Below the pieces are notes generated by a model. It was not told where the DNA came from. It did not search any database and was given only the letters and a program-made list of their open reading frames with translations. The position numbers and the translations under genes were made by a program. Shown piece after piece: positions 9,908-18,028 of a stretch of DNA of 64,000 nucleotides. This stretch comes from Mesorhizobium sp. Root157 (lineage in GTDB: Bacteria; Pseudomonadota; Alphaproteobacteria; Rhizobiales; Rhizobiaceae): positions 419,623 through 483,622 of the forward strand of contig NZ_LMGJ01000012.1 of assembly GCF_001427385.1 (NCBI RefSeq). The letters are read 5' to 3'. Each line of letters opens with the position of its first letter. Position 1 is the stretch's first letter.

Positions 9908-10694
9908 CGACAGCGAAATCCTCGCACTCTTCGAGCGCCTGGCGCTGGACGCGGGCCGCGAAGTCATGCGCGTTTACCATGCCGGATGCGAGGTCGACAG
10001 CAAGGCCGACAGTACGCCGGTAACCGACGCCGATCGCGCCAGCGAAAAGATCATCCTCGCGGGACTGCGCGCAGCCTTTCCCGATATTCCCTGTGTGGCG
10101 GAAGAAGAGGCCGCCGCGGGCATTTTGCCCGCACATCTCGGTCAGGCCTTTTTCCTCGTCGACCCGCTCGACGGGACCAAGGAATTCGTCAAACGCCGCA
10201 CCGATTTCACCGTCAACATCGCGCTGATCCGTAACCGCGTCCCTGAAATCGGCGTGGTGTTCGCACCGTGCACGGGACGGTTCTTCTGCGGCAGGCCAGG
10301 CCAGGCCGAGGCCCTTTGGGTTGGCGAGGATTTCGCTGTCGTGGCGCGTCAGCCCATTGCCGCGCGCGCGCCTGCCGTGCCCTTGGCCGTTGTGGCAAGC
10401 CGGTCGCACAACACGCCTGAGACTGAGGCCTATATCCGAAGGCTGGGCGCGGCCGAGATCGTCTCGGTCGGATCGTCGCTGAAATTCTGCCTGGTGGCCG
10501 CCGCCGAGGCGGATGTTTATCCGCGTTTTGGCCGTACCATGGAATGGGACACAGCCGCCGGCGACGCGGTGCTGCGGGCGGCAGGCGGTACGACGCGCAA
10601 GCTGGATGGCTCACCATTGACCTATGGCAAGCGCAATCAGGAACACGACGAGGATTTCGCCAATCCCTATTTCATCGCGAGTGGAAAGGAATAG
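9864..10694 (+). CDS. cysQ: 3'(2'),5'-bisphosphate nucleotidase CysQ
   Basis: A member of the inositol-monophosphatase-like family of about 276 residues that hydrolyses PAP, and related bisphosphates, to AMP. Metal-binding motifs are visible: EEE in [17 protein letters not shown] near residue 100, and the C-terminal [18 protein letters not shown] is the by-product when sulfotransferases use PAPS, so coupling to cysNC makes sense. It overlaps the cysNC end by about 44 nt. The start is ambiguous: GTG at 9864 or TTG at 9858, and no ATG is available near the conserved N-terminus. Convergent with the DegT aminotransferase gene. Confidence 0.93.
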   Translation: MTLPRTSTIAAAESDDSEILALFERLALDAGREVMRVYHAGCEVDSKADSTPVTDADRASEKIILAGLRAAFPDIPCVAEEEAAAGILPAHLGQAFFLVDPLDGTKEFVKRRTDFTVNIALIRNRVPEIGVVFAPCTGRFFCGRPGQAEALWVGEDFAVVARQPIAARAPAVPLAVVASRSHNTPETEAYIRRLGAAEIVSVGSSLKFCLVAAAEADVYPRFGRTMEWDTAAGDAVLRAAGGTTRKLDGSPLTYGKRNQEHDEDFANPYFIASGKE

Positions 10695-10712
10695 GTTTCC
10701 GACCGTCGGTGG

Positions 10713-11855
10713 CTATTCCGCTGCGGCCTGTTCGGAGTTGGAGCCGACATAATTGCGGATCGTCTCGATGATCCGGTCCTGGTCGGATTCGCTGAGATAG
10801 GGGTGCATCGGCAGGCACAGGATGCGCTCCGGCAATGTCTCGGAGACTGCCAACCCGGTCGGTGTTCTCGGATAGTCGCGATACGCGACCTGCGCATGCA
10901 GTGGCTTCACATAGTAGATGACCGACGGAATGGCTTTTTCCTGCAGGTGAGCCTTTAGCTCATCGCGCTTTGGCGTCTCGATGGCATATTGAGCCCACGC
11001 CGAGCGGCTTCCGGCAAGATTGCCCGATGCCTTGATAACGTCGCCAAGCCCCTCTGCGTAGCGTGCGGCCACTTTCTGGCGCGCGACCATTTCTTCTTCG
11101 AGGATGGCGAGCTTCTCGATCAGGATCGCCGCCTGCAGCGTGTCGAGGCGCGAATTGATGCCGACATGGACGTTATCGTACTGGGTCTCTCCCTTGCCAT
11201 GGAAGGCGAAGGAACGCAGTTTCTCGGCAAGCGCGCCGTCATTGGTGAACATCGCACCGCCGTCACCGTAGCAGCCGAGCGGCTTTGCCGGATAGAAGCT
11301 GGTGCCTGCGACGTGGCCGAACGAACCGCACATGCGGCCTTCGCTGGAGCCGCCGATGGACTGGGCGGCGTCCTCGATGACCAGCAGGTCCTCGCGCTTG
11401 GCAATGGCCATGATCGCATCGTAGTCGGCGCAAAGCCCGAACAGATCGACGGGAATGATTGCCTTGGGCTTCAGTCTGCCCTCCGCCTTGATCATGGCGA
11501 TCGCAGCCTCGAGGCTGGCAAGGTCGATATTGTAAGTGCTGGCGTCGACGTCGACGAATACGGGTTCGGCCTTGGCCAGCGCGACCACTTCGGCGGTCGC
11601 TGCAAAGGTGAAGCTCGGCACGAATACGGCATCTCCCGGGCCAATTCCGGCGGCATACAGCGGCAACAGCAGCGCATCGGTGCCGTTGGCGCAGGCAACG
11701 ACATGCTTGGTGCCGACATAGGCGGCGAGCTTGTTCTCGAACTCGGCGACTTCCGGCCCGAGGATATAGCGCCCGTCATTGACGACGCGGTCGATTGCGG
11801 CCTTCAGCCTGTCACGGATGCGTTCGCGCTGGGCGCCTAGATCGATGAACTGCAT
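10713..11855 (-). CDS. DegT/DnrJ/EryC1/StrS-family sugar aminotransferase
   Basis: A 380-residue PLP-dependent enzyme that transaminates nucleotide-linked keto sugars (WecE/VioA/DegT type). The N-terminus is MQFIDLGAQ, followed by GRYILGPEVAEFE and the cofactor segments ANGTDAL, IEDAAQ and SFYPAKPLG, with the Schiff-base lysine at residue 191. Then come GDGG and a C-terminal HYLSESDQ-like region. ATG at 11855 fits the conserved start; the frame continues upstream without homology. Likely role: an amino sugar for O-antigen or exopolysaccharide. The exact sugar is not inferable. It stands alone, with a 234-nt empty gap upstream. Confidence 0.88.
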   Translation of the reverse strand: MQFIDLGAQRERIRDRLKAAIDRVVNDGRYILGPEVAEFENKLAAYVGTKHVVACANGTDALLLPLYAAGIGPGDAVFVPSFTFAATAEVVALAKAEPVFVDVDASTYNIDLASLEAAIAMIKAEGRLKPKAIIPVDLFGLCADYDAIMAIAKREDLLVIEDAAQSIGGSSEGRMCGSFGHVAGTSFYPAKPLGCYGDGGAMFTNDGALAEKLRSFAFHGKGETQYDNVHVGINSRLDTLQAAILIEKLAILEEEMVARQKVAARYAEGLGDVIKASGNLAGSRSAWAQYAIETPKRDELKAHLQEKAIPSVIYYVKPLHAQVAYRDYPRTPTGLAVSETLPERILCLPMHPYLSESDQDRIIETIRNYVGSNSEQAAAE

Positions 11856-12089
11856 GTCTGTTCCAACAAAATGAGCAAGAGTTTGGCGTGCTGGTATCAG
11901 AGTTGACGGAATCGTAAAAGCGGCAGACCCACTTCTTCGCTTGATCAGCCGCATTCGATGTTACTGGCATGCGGAGGAATTTGCCCAACGAATGCTGCAA
12001 ATACAAGGATACCGCGCGCCTCGGGGCAAGCCGTCAGTAAAGTTCTGTAGCTCCGAAACATAAAGTGATCAAAGGCTTGAGGCTGCCGG
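11856..12089. other. Intergenic gap, no feature seen
   Basis: 234 nt between the aminotransferase start and the end of the PfkB kinase gene. It should contain the aminotransferase promoter. I see no open frame with coding character and no clear hairpin. Confidence 0.5.
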
Positions 12090-13013
12090 TCAGGCGAGTT
12101 CATGCCTCCAGGGCGGATTGGCGCCCGCACGTGATACGGTGACGGCAGCCGCCTTCGCGCCGAGGCTCAGTGCCTTGTGGATTGCCTCGCCCGACAGGTT
12201 GGTGACCGCAGCCTTGGTCAACAGGCCCTGCTCATGCAGCGAGGCGAGCACGCCGCCATTGAAGGTGTCTCCCGCTCCGACCGTATCGACCACCTTCACC
12301 TTGCCGGGAACCACCGCGACCGATCCGTCTTTCGTGTAACCCACCGCGCCTTCGCCGCCATGCGTCACGACGACAAGTCTGGGGCCACGGGACAGCCATG
12401 TGCGGATCACCTCTTCGCGGGAGCCCGACTCGCCGAACCAGTCGAGGTCCTCGTCGGAAACTTTCACGATGTCGGCCATCGCCATCATGGCGCGAATGCG
12501 CTGAAGGTGTTTTTCCCGGTCCGGGATGAAGCCAGGCCGGATGTTGGGGTCGAGCATGGTCACGTGACTTTGGTGTTCACGACGCATGAATTCCTCGTAA
12601 GCACCGCCGGCCGGTTCCGAAATCAGGCTGATAGCTCCAAACAGCATTGCCTCTACCTCGCCGCCAAGCTTGGGCAGGTCTGCCACCCTCAGCATGCGTC
12701 CGGCTGTACCCTCGTCGTAGAACACATAGGTCGCATGGCCGTCATCGAGATGGACAAAGGCCAGTGTCGTCGGGCGAGGGGAGGTGTGAGCATAGCTGCA
12801 ATCGACCTTGCTTTCGCCAAGTGCTTTCTTCAACTGGATGCCGAACAGGTCCGACGACAGGCCGGAAAAGAACCCGACTGGCGCGCCGAGCCGGCCAAGC
12901 GCGATCGCCGTGTTGAACACTGCACCGCCGGCATAGGGTGCAAAGGCGGCTTCGCCAGCCGTCGTCTTGCGCGGCAGCATGTCGATCAGGGCTTCGCCGC
13001 AGCACAGGATCAT
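12090..13013 (-). CDS. frcK: PfkB-family carbohydrate kinase, probable fructokinase
   Basis: A 307-residue ribokinase/PfkB-fold sugar kinase. The N-terminal substrate signature GGAVFNTAIALGRLG and the C-terminal anion-hole/catalytic motif DTVGAGDTFNGG are both present. The frc operon of Sinorhizobium meliloti also carries a fructose kinase, and here the gene is third in the leftward arm of a divergon facing frcBCA. Fructose phosphorylation after uptake is therefore the likely role; ribose or another hexose cannot be excluded. It overlaps the preceding mutarotase gene by 4 nt, implying translational coupling. The symbol is by analogy. Confidence 0.82.
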   Translation of the reverse strand: MILCCGEALIDMLPRKTTAGEAAFAPYAGGAVFNTAIALGRLGAPVGFFSGLSSDLFGIQLKKALGESKVDCSYAHTSPRPTTLAFVHLDDGHATYVFYDEGTAGRMLRVADLPKLGGEVEAMLFGAISLISEPAGGAYEEFMRREHQSHVTMLDPNIRPGFIPDREKHLQRIRAMMAMADIVKVSDEDLDWFGESGSREEVIRTWLSRGPRLVVVTHGGEGAVGYTKDGSVAVVPGKVKVVDTVGAGDTFNGGVLASLHEQGLLTKAAVTNLSGEAIHKALSLGAKAAAVTVSRAGANPPWRHELA

Positions 13014-13456
13014 TCCTTGCCGGTCCCTTGCGGATAAATGACGCCCTTGCGAATGATGATGTTGGCGTAAAGGCGCGGCTCGCTTGTTGCCACCATCGCA
13101 TGGGCGCTGCGGGCACGGGCATAGAAGTCGGCGCCCTGCATGGCCACCAGCTTGCGGCCCGGCGCCCGTTTGGCGCAGACGACCTCCATTTCGCGATGAA
13201 CCTGATCGATCAACTGTGGATCGCCTTTCACCGATGAGCGGAATAAGGCTTCCGGCACGAAATCGTCGACGGGCAGGACGGTGAGGATCGCATCCAGAAC
13301 CGGGATCAGGTCGAGGCCGTCGGCGCGGACCAGGCGGTTGGCATCCTGTTCGGCTGGGTAGTTTCCATCCACGATGGCGATTTCGTCGCCGTGGCCCATG
13401 GCGCGCAGCACCGCCAGCAGTTCTGGTCCAAGCAGGGCCGGTATTCCGATCAGCAT
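13010..13456 (-). CDS. RbsD/FucU-family sugar mutarotase
   Basis: A small 148-residue protein of the RbsD/FucU fold, which catalyses anomer interconversion of ribose, fucose or other monosaccharides. Typical features are MLIGIPALLGPELLAVLRAMGHGDEI (in two parts), with the catalytic His in MGHGD, DGNYPA and the C-terminal YANIIIRKGV with its conserved Tyr and Asn. ATG at 13456 is preferred; a GTG two codons upstream overlaps the stop of the ROK gene. Sitting between repressor and kinase genes, it probably speeds conversion of imported fructose (or its true substrate) between ring forms before phosphorylation. Confidence 0.88.
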   Translation of the reverse strand: MLIGIPALLGPELLAVLRAMGHGDEIAIVDGNYPAEQDANRLVRADGLDLIPVLDAILTVLPVDDFVPEALFRSSVKGDPQLIDQVHREMEVVCAKRAPGRKLVAMQGADFYARARSAHAMVATSEPRLYANIIIRKGVIYPQGTGKE

Positions 13457-13458
13457 TG

Positions 13459-14685
13459 TCACGTCCCCCCGGCGATCATGGTCGGCCGGATCAGAAACCG
13501 CTCCGACAGTGGCAGGCTGGCAGCGCCGAGCGCCCGGGCATGCACGCCGACTGTTCCCTCATGAATCTTCGGGACTGTCAGGCCCTCAGCATCAATGTCG
13601 CCGATCGCCTTGCGAACGGCATCCACCAGTTTCAGCCGGACGGAAGTTGGCATCCAGCCGTCGATGACGGCCGCCTCGAAGTCGATGACCGAGACGGTCG
13701 AGACGATAGCATGAGCCAGAGCGTCGGCCGCGCGAACAATCCACTCGTCAAGCGTCGGGCCGAGTTCGCCCCAGTCTTCCGGCGACGTCCACAGGTGCGG
13801 CGCCTCGATGCCGCGCTTATTGAGTTCTTTTTCGAGCACCGCGACTGAGGCGATATCGATAAGCTGGGCCTGTTTCCCGCCGGGCCCGGATACCAGCATG
13901 GACCCCAGCGCGCCGGCATTGCCGGTAGGGCCGCTGTAGAGGCGGCCATCCAGCACGATGCCGCCGCCAGCAAAAGCTCCGATGTAGAAATAGACGAAGT
14001 CGCGAAGTCCGCTAGACTGGCCGAAAACGAGTTCGGCGCCGCAAGCAGAGGTGGCGTCGTTCTGCAGGTAGACGGGAAAGTCGCACAGAGCTTGTACGTC
14101 GCCCCGCACGTCGCGATGGCGCCATTCGTCCATGATCTCACGCGGCGCACCGGCCGTGTCGACCCAGTTCCACAATTCGAACGGCATGGCGATACCGAGG
14201 CCGGCGATGCGCTTTTCCTGCCCGGCATTCAGGCAGCCCCGCAGCTTTTCCATACCCGAGGCCACGAATTCCACCGTTTCGCGCGGCGTCGGGTAGCGAT
14301 AGGAAAGTTGCTCGGCCGCCCGCACCTTGCCCAAGAAATCGATCAGCACGAGTTCTGCGCTGCGGCGTCCGATCTTGAGGCCGATGAAATAGGCGCCGTC
14401 CGGATTGAGCGCCATGGGAATGGATGGCTGGCCGATCTTGCCGCGTTGAGGGGCTTGCCTCAGAAGCAGGCCATCATCCTCGAGTTCGCGCATGATGACC
14501 GACACGGTCTGCGCCGACAGCCCGGTCATGCGGGCAATATCGGACTTCGCAAGGCTGCCATGCTGACGCACAAGCGACAGCACAAGCCGCTCGTTGTGGT
14601 CGCGCATGCCGCTCTGATTTGTGCCGCGATGAAAACGGCTTTCGGCCGGTTCAGGCGGACCGTGCTTTGTAGTGCCGGTTTCCAC
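13459..14685 (-). CDS. frcR: ROK-family transcriptional repressor, probable frc regulator
   Basis: 408 residues. The N-terminal MarR-like winged helix-turn-helix (about residues 30-90, [20 protein letters not shown]) is followed by a ROK sugar-kinase-like sensor domain with [19 protein letters not shown] and the [17 protein letters not shown] segment. The CxCGxxGC zinc motif typical of ROK proteins is not obvious. It is divergent from frcBCA across 207 nt containing a perfect inverted repeat, so auto- and fructose-operon regulation is likely. This matches the FrcR position in other rhizobia. It overlaps the next gene closely. Confidence 0.85.
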   Translation of the reverse strand: METGTTKHGPPEPAESRFHRGTNQSGMRDHNERLVLSLVRQHGSLAKSDIARMTGLSAQTVSVIMRELEDDGLLLRQAPQRGKIGQPSIPMALNPDGAYFIGLKIGRRSAELVLIDFLGKVRAAEQLSYRYPTPRETVEFVASGMEKLRGCLNAGQEKRIAGLGIAMPFELWNWVDTAGAPREIMDEWRHRDVRGDVQALCDFPVYLQNDATSACGAELVFGQSSGLRDFVYFYIGAFAGGGIVLDGRLYSGPTGNAGALGSMLVSGPGGKQAQLIDIASVAVLEKELNKRGIEAPHLWTSPEDWGELGPTLDEWIVRAADALAHAIVSTVSVIDFEAAVIDGWMPTSVRLKLVDAVRKAIGDIDAEGLTVPKIHEGTVGVHARALGAASLPLSERFLIRPTMIAGGT

Positions 14686-14741
14686 CGAGCTCCTCCGCCA
14701 ATCCCTCGCGTCCTTTTGCCAGAATGTGTGATGGACGCAAC

Positions 14742-14781
14742 AGAGTCAATAATAAATAAGAGTGATTTAATTATTGACTCT
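14742..14781. promoter_or_regulatory. Perfect 12-bp inverted repeat, probable ROK operator
   Basis: agagtcaataat at 14742-14753 is mirrored exactly by attattgactct at 14770-14781, with a 16-nt AT-rich spacer. Each arm contains an outward-facing TTGACT, a good sigma-70 -35 hexamer, so a bound repressor would cover both divergent promoters. It lies between the ROK gene (start 14685) and frcB (start 14893). Binding by this ROK protein is inferred from position. Confidence 0.75.
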
Positions 14782-14892
14782 TGTAAAGTGGTGGTGTTTG
14801 TTTTGGGCGAGAGCGCGGCTGGGTTGCAGCGCAGGCGCTCGCGTCACGGCACCGGTATGGACCGGAACCGCATTGTTTTTGGGAGGTTTCTT

Positions 14893-15924
14893 ATGAGAAT
14901 GTCTGGCTTCAAGACTGCGTTGTTTTGCGCGTCCGCGTTCGGGCTCGTTGCCTTGGCGGCACCTGCCTCGGCAGCCGACGTGAGTGCTTGCCTGATCACC
15001 AAGACCGACACCAACCCCTTTTTCGTGAAGATGAAGGAAGGCGCAACGGCCAAGGCGCAGGAACTGGGGGTCGATTTGAAGGCTTATGCCGGCAAGATCG
15101 ACGGCGATAGCGAAAGCCAGGTCGCCGCGATCGAAAGCTGCATCGCCGATGGCGCCAAGGGCATTCTTCTGACCGCTTCCGATACGGCGGGCATTGTTCC
15201 GGCAGTGAAGAAGGCGCGCGACGCCGGCATTCTGGTCATCGCGCTTGATACGCCGCTGGAGCCCGCCGACGCTGCCGATGCGACCTTTGCGACGGATAAC
15301 CTTCTGGCCGGCGAATTGATCGGAAAATGGGCCGCTGCCACTTTGGGCGACGCCGCCAAGGATGCAAAGATCGCGTTCCTCGACCTGACACCTTCACAGC
15401 CGACCGTCGACGTGTTGCGCGACCAGGGCTTCATGAAGGGCTTCGGCATCGACACCAAGGACATCAACAAGATCGGCGACGAGGACGACCCGCGCATCGT
15501 CGGCCACGACGTGACCAACGGCAACGAGGAAGGCGGCCGCAAGGCGATGGAGAACCTTCTCCAGAAGGATCCATCCATCAATGTCGTCCACACGATCAAC
15601 GAGCCAGCCGCTGCCGGCGCTTATGAAGCACTCAAGGCCGTCGGCATGGAAAAGAATGTGCTGATCGTCTCCGTCGATGGCGGTTGCCCGGGCGTGAAGA
15701 ACGTCGAGGCCGGCATTATCGGTGCGACCTCGCAGCAATATCCGCTGCTGATGGCATCGCTTGGCATCGAGGCAATCAAGAAGTTCGCTGACACGGGCGA
15801 GAAGCCGAAGAACACCGAGGGCAAGTCGTTCTTCGATACCGGCGTGGCGCTGGTTACGGCGAAGCCGGCTGCGGGAGTCGATTCTATCGACGTCAAGAAG
15901 GGCACGGAGCTTTGCTGGGGTTGA
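14893..15924 (+). CDS. frcB: Fructose ABC transporter periplasmic binding protein
   Basis: A 343-residue sugar-binding protein of the Peripla_BP_4 (RbsB-like) family. A classical signal peptide ends near ASA at residue 27. The mature part begins [18 protein letters not shown] and carries the [21 protein letters not shown] and [14 protein letters not shown] segments. ATG at 14893 follows GGGAGG at 14881-14886. Similarity in architecture and context to S. meliloti FrcB is the basis for assigning fructose; ribose or mannose uptake is also reported for that system. It is first in the operon and followed by a strong hairpin before frcC, which may keep its mRNA more abundant than the permease message. 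Confidence 0.9.
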   Translation: MRMSGFKTALFCASAFGLVALAAPASAADVSACLITKTDTNPFFVKMKEGATAKAQELGVDLKAYAGKIDGDSESQVAAIESCIADGAKGILLTASDTAGIVPAVKKARDAGILVIALDTPLEPADAADATFATDNLLAGELIGKWAAATLGDAAKDAKIAFLDLTPSQPTVDVLRDQGFMKGFGIDTKDINKIGDEDDPRIVGHDVTNGNEEGGRKAMENLLQKDPSINVVHTINEPAAAGAYEALKAVGMEKNVLIVSVDGGCPGVKNVEAGIIGATSQQYPLLMASLGIEAIKKFADTGEKPKNTEGKSFFDTGVALVTAKPAAGVDSIDVKKGTELCWG

Positions 15925-15955
15925 TATGACCCTTGCTTAGGCACAGTATCGACAA

Positions 15956-15981
15956 GAGAGAGCGGCCGCCGCCGCTCTCTC
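15956..15981 (+). promoter_or_regulatory. Intercistronic hairpin between frcB and frcC
   Basis: gagagagcggc (15956-15966) and gccgctctctc (15971-15981) form a perfect 11-bp GC-rich stem with a 4-nt loop. No T-run follows, so it looks like an mRNA-stabilising or partial read-through element rather than a full terminator. Confidence 0.75.
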
Positions 15982-16017
15982 GCATCCCGGTAGGGGCAAC
16001 TCCAGGGAGGAGGCCGG

Positions 16018-17100
16018 ATGACTGACGCTTCAGCGCGTGGCGCGCGGCCGCAGGAATTCGAGAAGGTACTGACGGGCAGCGACACTTCGATCGCGAGGTT
16101 CGAAACGCACGAGCGCTCCGGTATCGAAAGGGTGCAGCATTTCCTGCACTCCAGCCCGGCAGCGGTTCCCCTTATCGTCCTGATAGTATCGTTGCTGGTG
16201 TTCGCAACGGTTATCGGCGGCAAGTTCTTTTCAGCCTTTTCGTTGACGCTGATCCTGCAACAGGTGGCCATTGTCGGCATTATCGGCGCTGCCCAGACCC
16301 TCGTCATCCTGACAGCAGGCATCGACCTTTCGGTGGGCGCGATCATGGTGCTGTCATCGGTGGTGATGGGCCAGTTCACTTTCCGTTACGGGTTGCCGGC
16401 ACCGTTAGCCATTTTGTGCGGCTTTGCCGTCGGCGCAGCGTGCGGTTATCTCAACGGCTGGCTCGTGGCGCGTATGAAGCTCCCGCCATTCATCGTCACC
16501 CTCGGCACCTGGCAGATCGTGCTGGCGGCCAATTTCCTCTATTCGGCCAACGAAACCATTCGCGCCCAGGACATCGAAACGCAGGCGCCGATACTTCAAT
16601 TCTTTGGTGAGAGCGTCCGGGTCGGCAACGCCGTCTTCACCTATGGCGTCATCGTCATGGTTCTGCTCGTTCTGTTGCTCTGGTATGTGCTCAATCACAC
16701 CGCATGGGGCCGTCACGTCTACGCGGTTGGCGACGATCCGGAGGCCGCCGAACTGTCGGGCGTCAATGTCGGCAGGATGTTGATCTCCGTCTACGTCATC
16801 GCCGGGCTGATTTGCGCGCTGGCGGGATGGGCCTTGATCGGCCGCATCGGATCGGTGTCGCCGACCTCCGGTCAATTCGCCAATATCGAATCGATCACGG
16901 CGGTGGTGATCGGCGGCGTCTCGTTGTTCGGCGGGCGCGGCTCGATCCTCGGCATGCTGTTCGGCGCATTGATCGTGGGCGTCTTTTCGCTGGCGCTCAG
17001 GCTGATCGGTACAGATCCGCAATGGACCTATCTGTTGATCGGTGTTCTCATCATCGTCGCGGTCGCGGTTGACCAGTGGATCAGGAAGGTGGCTGGCTGA
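16018..17100 (+). CDS. frcC: Fructose ABC transporter permease
   Basis: A 360-residue inner-membrane permease of the BPD_transp_2 (RbsC/FrcC) family with eight to ten hydrophobic helices after a roughly 50-residue cytoplasmic N-terminus. Family motifs include ILTAGIDLSVGAIMVLSS, NGWLVARMKLPPFIVTLGTW and VIGGVSLFGGRGSILG. The ribosome site AGGGAGGAGG lies a few bases upstream of ATG. It forms the membrane channel for the FrcB-delivered sugar. Its stop overlaps the frcA start by one base (TGATG). Confidence 0.93.
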   Translation: MTDASARGARPQEFEKVLTGSDTSIARFETHERSGIERVQHFLHSSPAAVPLIVLIVSLLVFATVIGGKFFSAFSLTLILQQVAIVGIIGAAQTLVILTAGIDLSVGAIMVLSSVVMGQFTFRYGLPAPLAILCGFAVGAACGYLNGWLVARMKLPPFIVTLGTWQIVLAANFLYSANETIRAQDIETQAPILQFFGESVRVGNAVFTYGVIVMVLLVLLLWYVLNHTAWGRHVYAVGDDPEAAELSGVNVGRMLISVYVIAGLICALAGWALIGRIGSVSPTSGQFANIESITAVVIGGVSLFGGRGSILGMLFGALIVGVFSLALRLIGTDPQWTYLLIGVLIIVAVAVDQWIRKVAG

Positions 17101-17882
17101 TGACGAAGGAACCCATCCTCACCGCTCGCGGACTGGTCAAGCGCTATGGCCGCGTAACCGCTTTGGACAACGCCGATTTCGATCTCTACCCCGGCGAAAT
17201 CCTCGCCGTGATCGGTGACAACGGTGCTGGCAAGTCCTCGCTCATCAAGGCGATCTCGGGTGCTGTCACGCCAGATGAAGGCGAAATCAGGCTGGACGGC
17301 CAGCCTGTTTCCTTCAAGTCGCCGATGGAAGCGCGCAATGCCGGCATCGAAACGGTCTATCAGAACCTGGCGCTGTCGCCGGCGCTTTCGATAGCCGACA
17401 ACATGTTCCTTGGCCGCGAGATTCGTAGGCCCGGTTTCATGGGCAACTGGTTGCGCATGCTGGATCGGCCCGCGATGGAGAAGCGGGCGCGTGAAAAGCT
17501 GACGGAACTTGGCCTGATGACCATCCAGAACATCAGCCAGGCGGTCGAAACGCTGTCCGGCGGCCAGCGTCAGGGCGTTGCAGTGGCTCGCGCCGCAGCT
17601 TTCGGCTCCAAGATGGTCATCATGGACGAACCGACGGCAGCGCTCGGCGTCAAGGAATCCCGGCGGGTGCTGGAACTCATCCTCGACGTCAAGAAGCGCG
17701 GCTTGCCGATCGTGCTGATCTCCCACAACATGCCGCACGTCTTCGAGGTTGCGGACCGCATCCATATCCACCGGCTCGGACGGCGCCTGACCGTCATCGA
17801 TCCGAAGCAGTACACCATGTCCGACGCCGTGGCCTTCATGACCGGTGCAAAGTCGCCGCCGGAAGCTGCCTTGGCTGCTTGA
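17100..17882 (+). CDS. frcA: Fructose ABC transporter ATP-binding protein (single domain)
   Basis: A 260-residue ABC ATPase. Walker A GDNGAGKSS starts at residue 39, the signature LSGGQRQGVAVARA at 152, Walker B MVIMDEPTAALG follows, then the switch histidine in LISHNMPHVFE. Most ribose/xylose-type systems use a double-domain ATPase of about 500 residues; this one has a single domain, as in the Frc system of rhizobia, so two copies should assemble per transporter. The start at 17100 overlaps the frcC stop. Last gene of the visible operon. Confidence 0.93.
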   Translation: MTKEPILTARGLVKRYGRVTALDNADFDLYPGEILAVIGDNGAGKSSLIKAISGAVTPDEGEIRLDGQPVSFKSPMEARNAGIETVYQNLALSPALSIADNMFLGREIRRPGFMGNWLRMLDRPAMEKRAREKLTELGLMTIQNISQAVETLSGGQRQGVAVARAAAFGSKMVIMDEPTAALGVKESRRVLELILDVKKRGLPIVLISHNMPHVFEVADRIHIHRLGRRLTVIDPKQYTMSDAVAFMTGAKSPPEAALAA

Positions 17883-17922
17883 TCCGGCAAAAAGCGGTGG
17901 GGGATTTGCATTCCTAGGTAAG

Positions 17923-17936
17923 TTAAATCGATTGAA
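17923..17936. promoter_or_regulatory. Possible LacI-type operator upstream of glgP
   Basis: ttaaatcgattgaa has the near-palindromic AATCGATT core with central CG expected for LacI-family operators. It lies about 95 nt upstream of glgP. No LacI-family gene is in the window, so this is a motif-based guess. Confidence 0.3.
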
Positions 17937-18028
17937 TAATTGCGTTTGCCGGTTAATATCGGCGATGGAGAAGGCACCATCAGCGCAACCGGCACGGGTG
18001 GGTCGAATTCCAAGCGTCGAGAGGTGAC

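Noticed and set aside
15956-15981. Rho-independent terminator between frcB and frcC
   Set aside because: The stem is strong but no T-run follows and the operon continues immediately, so it was recorded as an intercistronic element instead.
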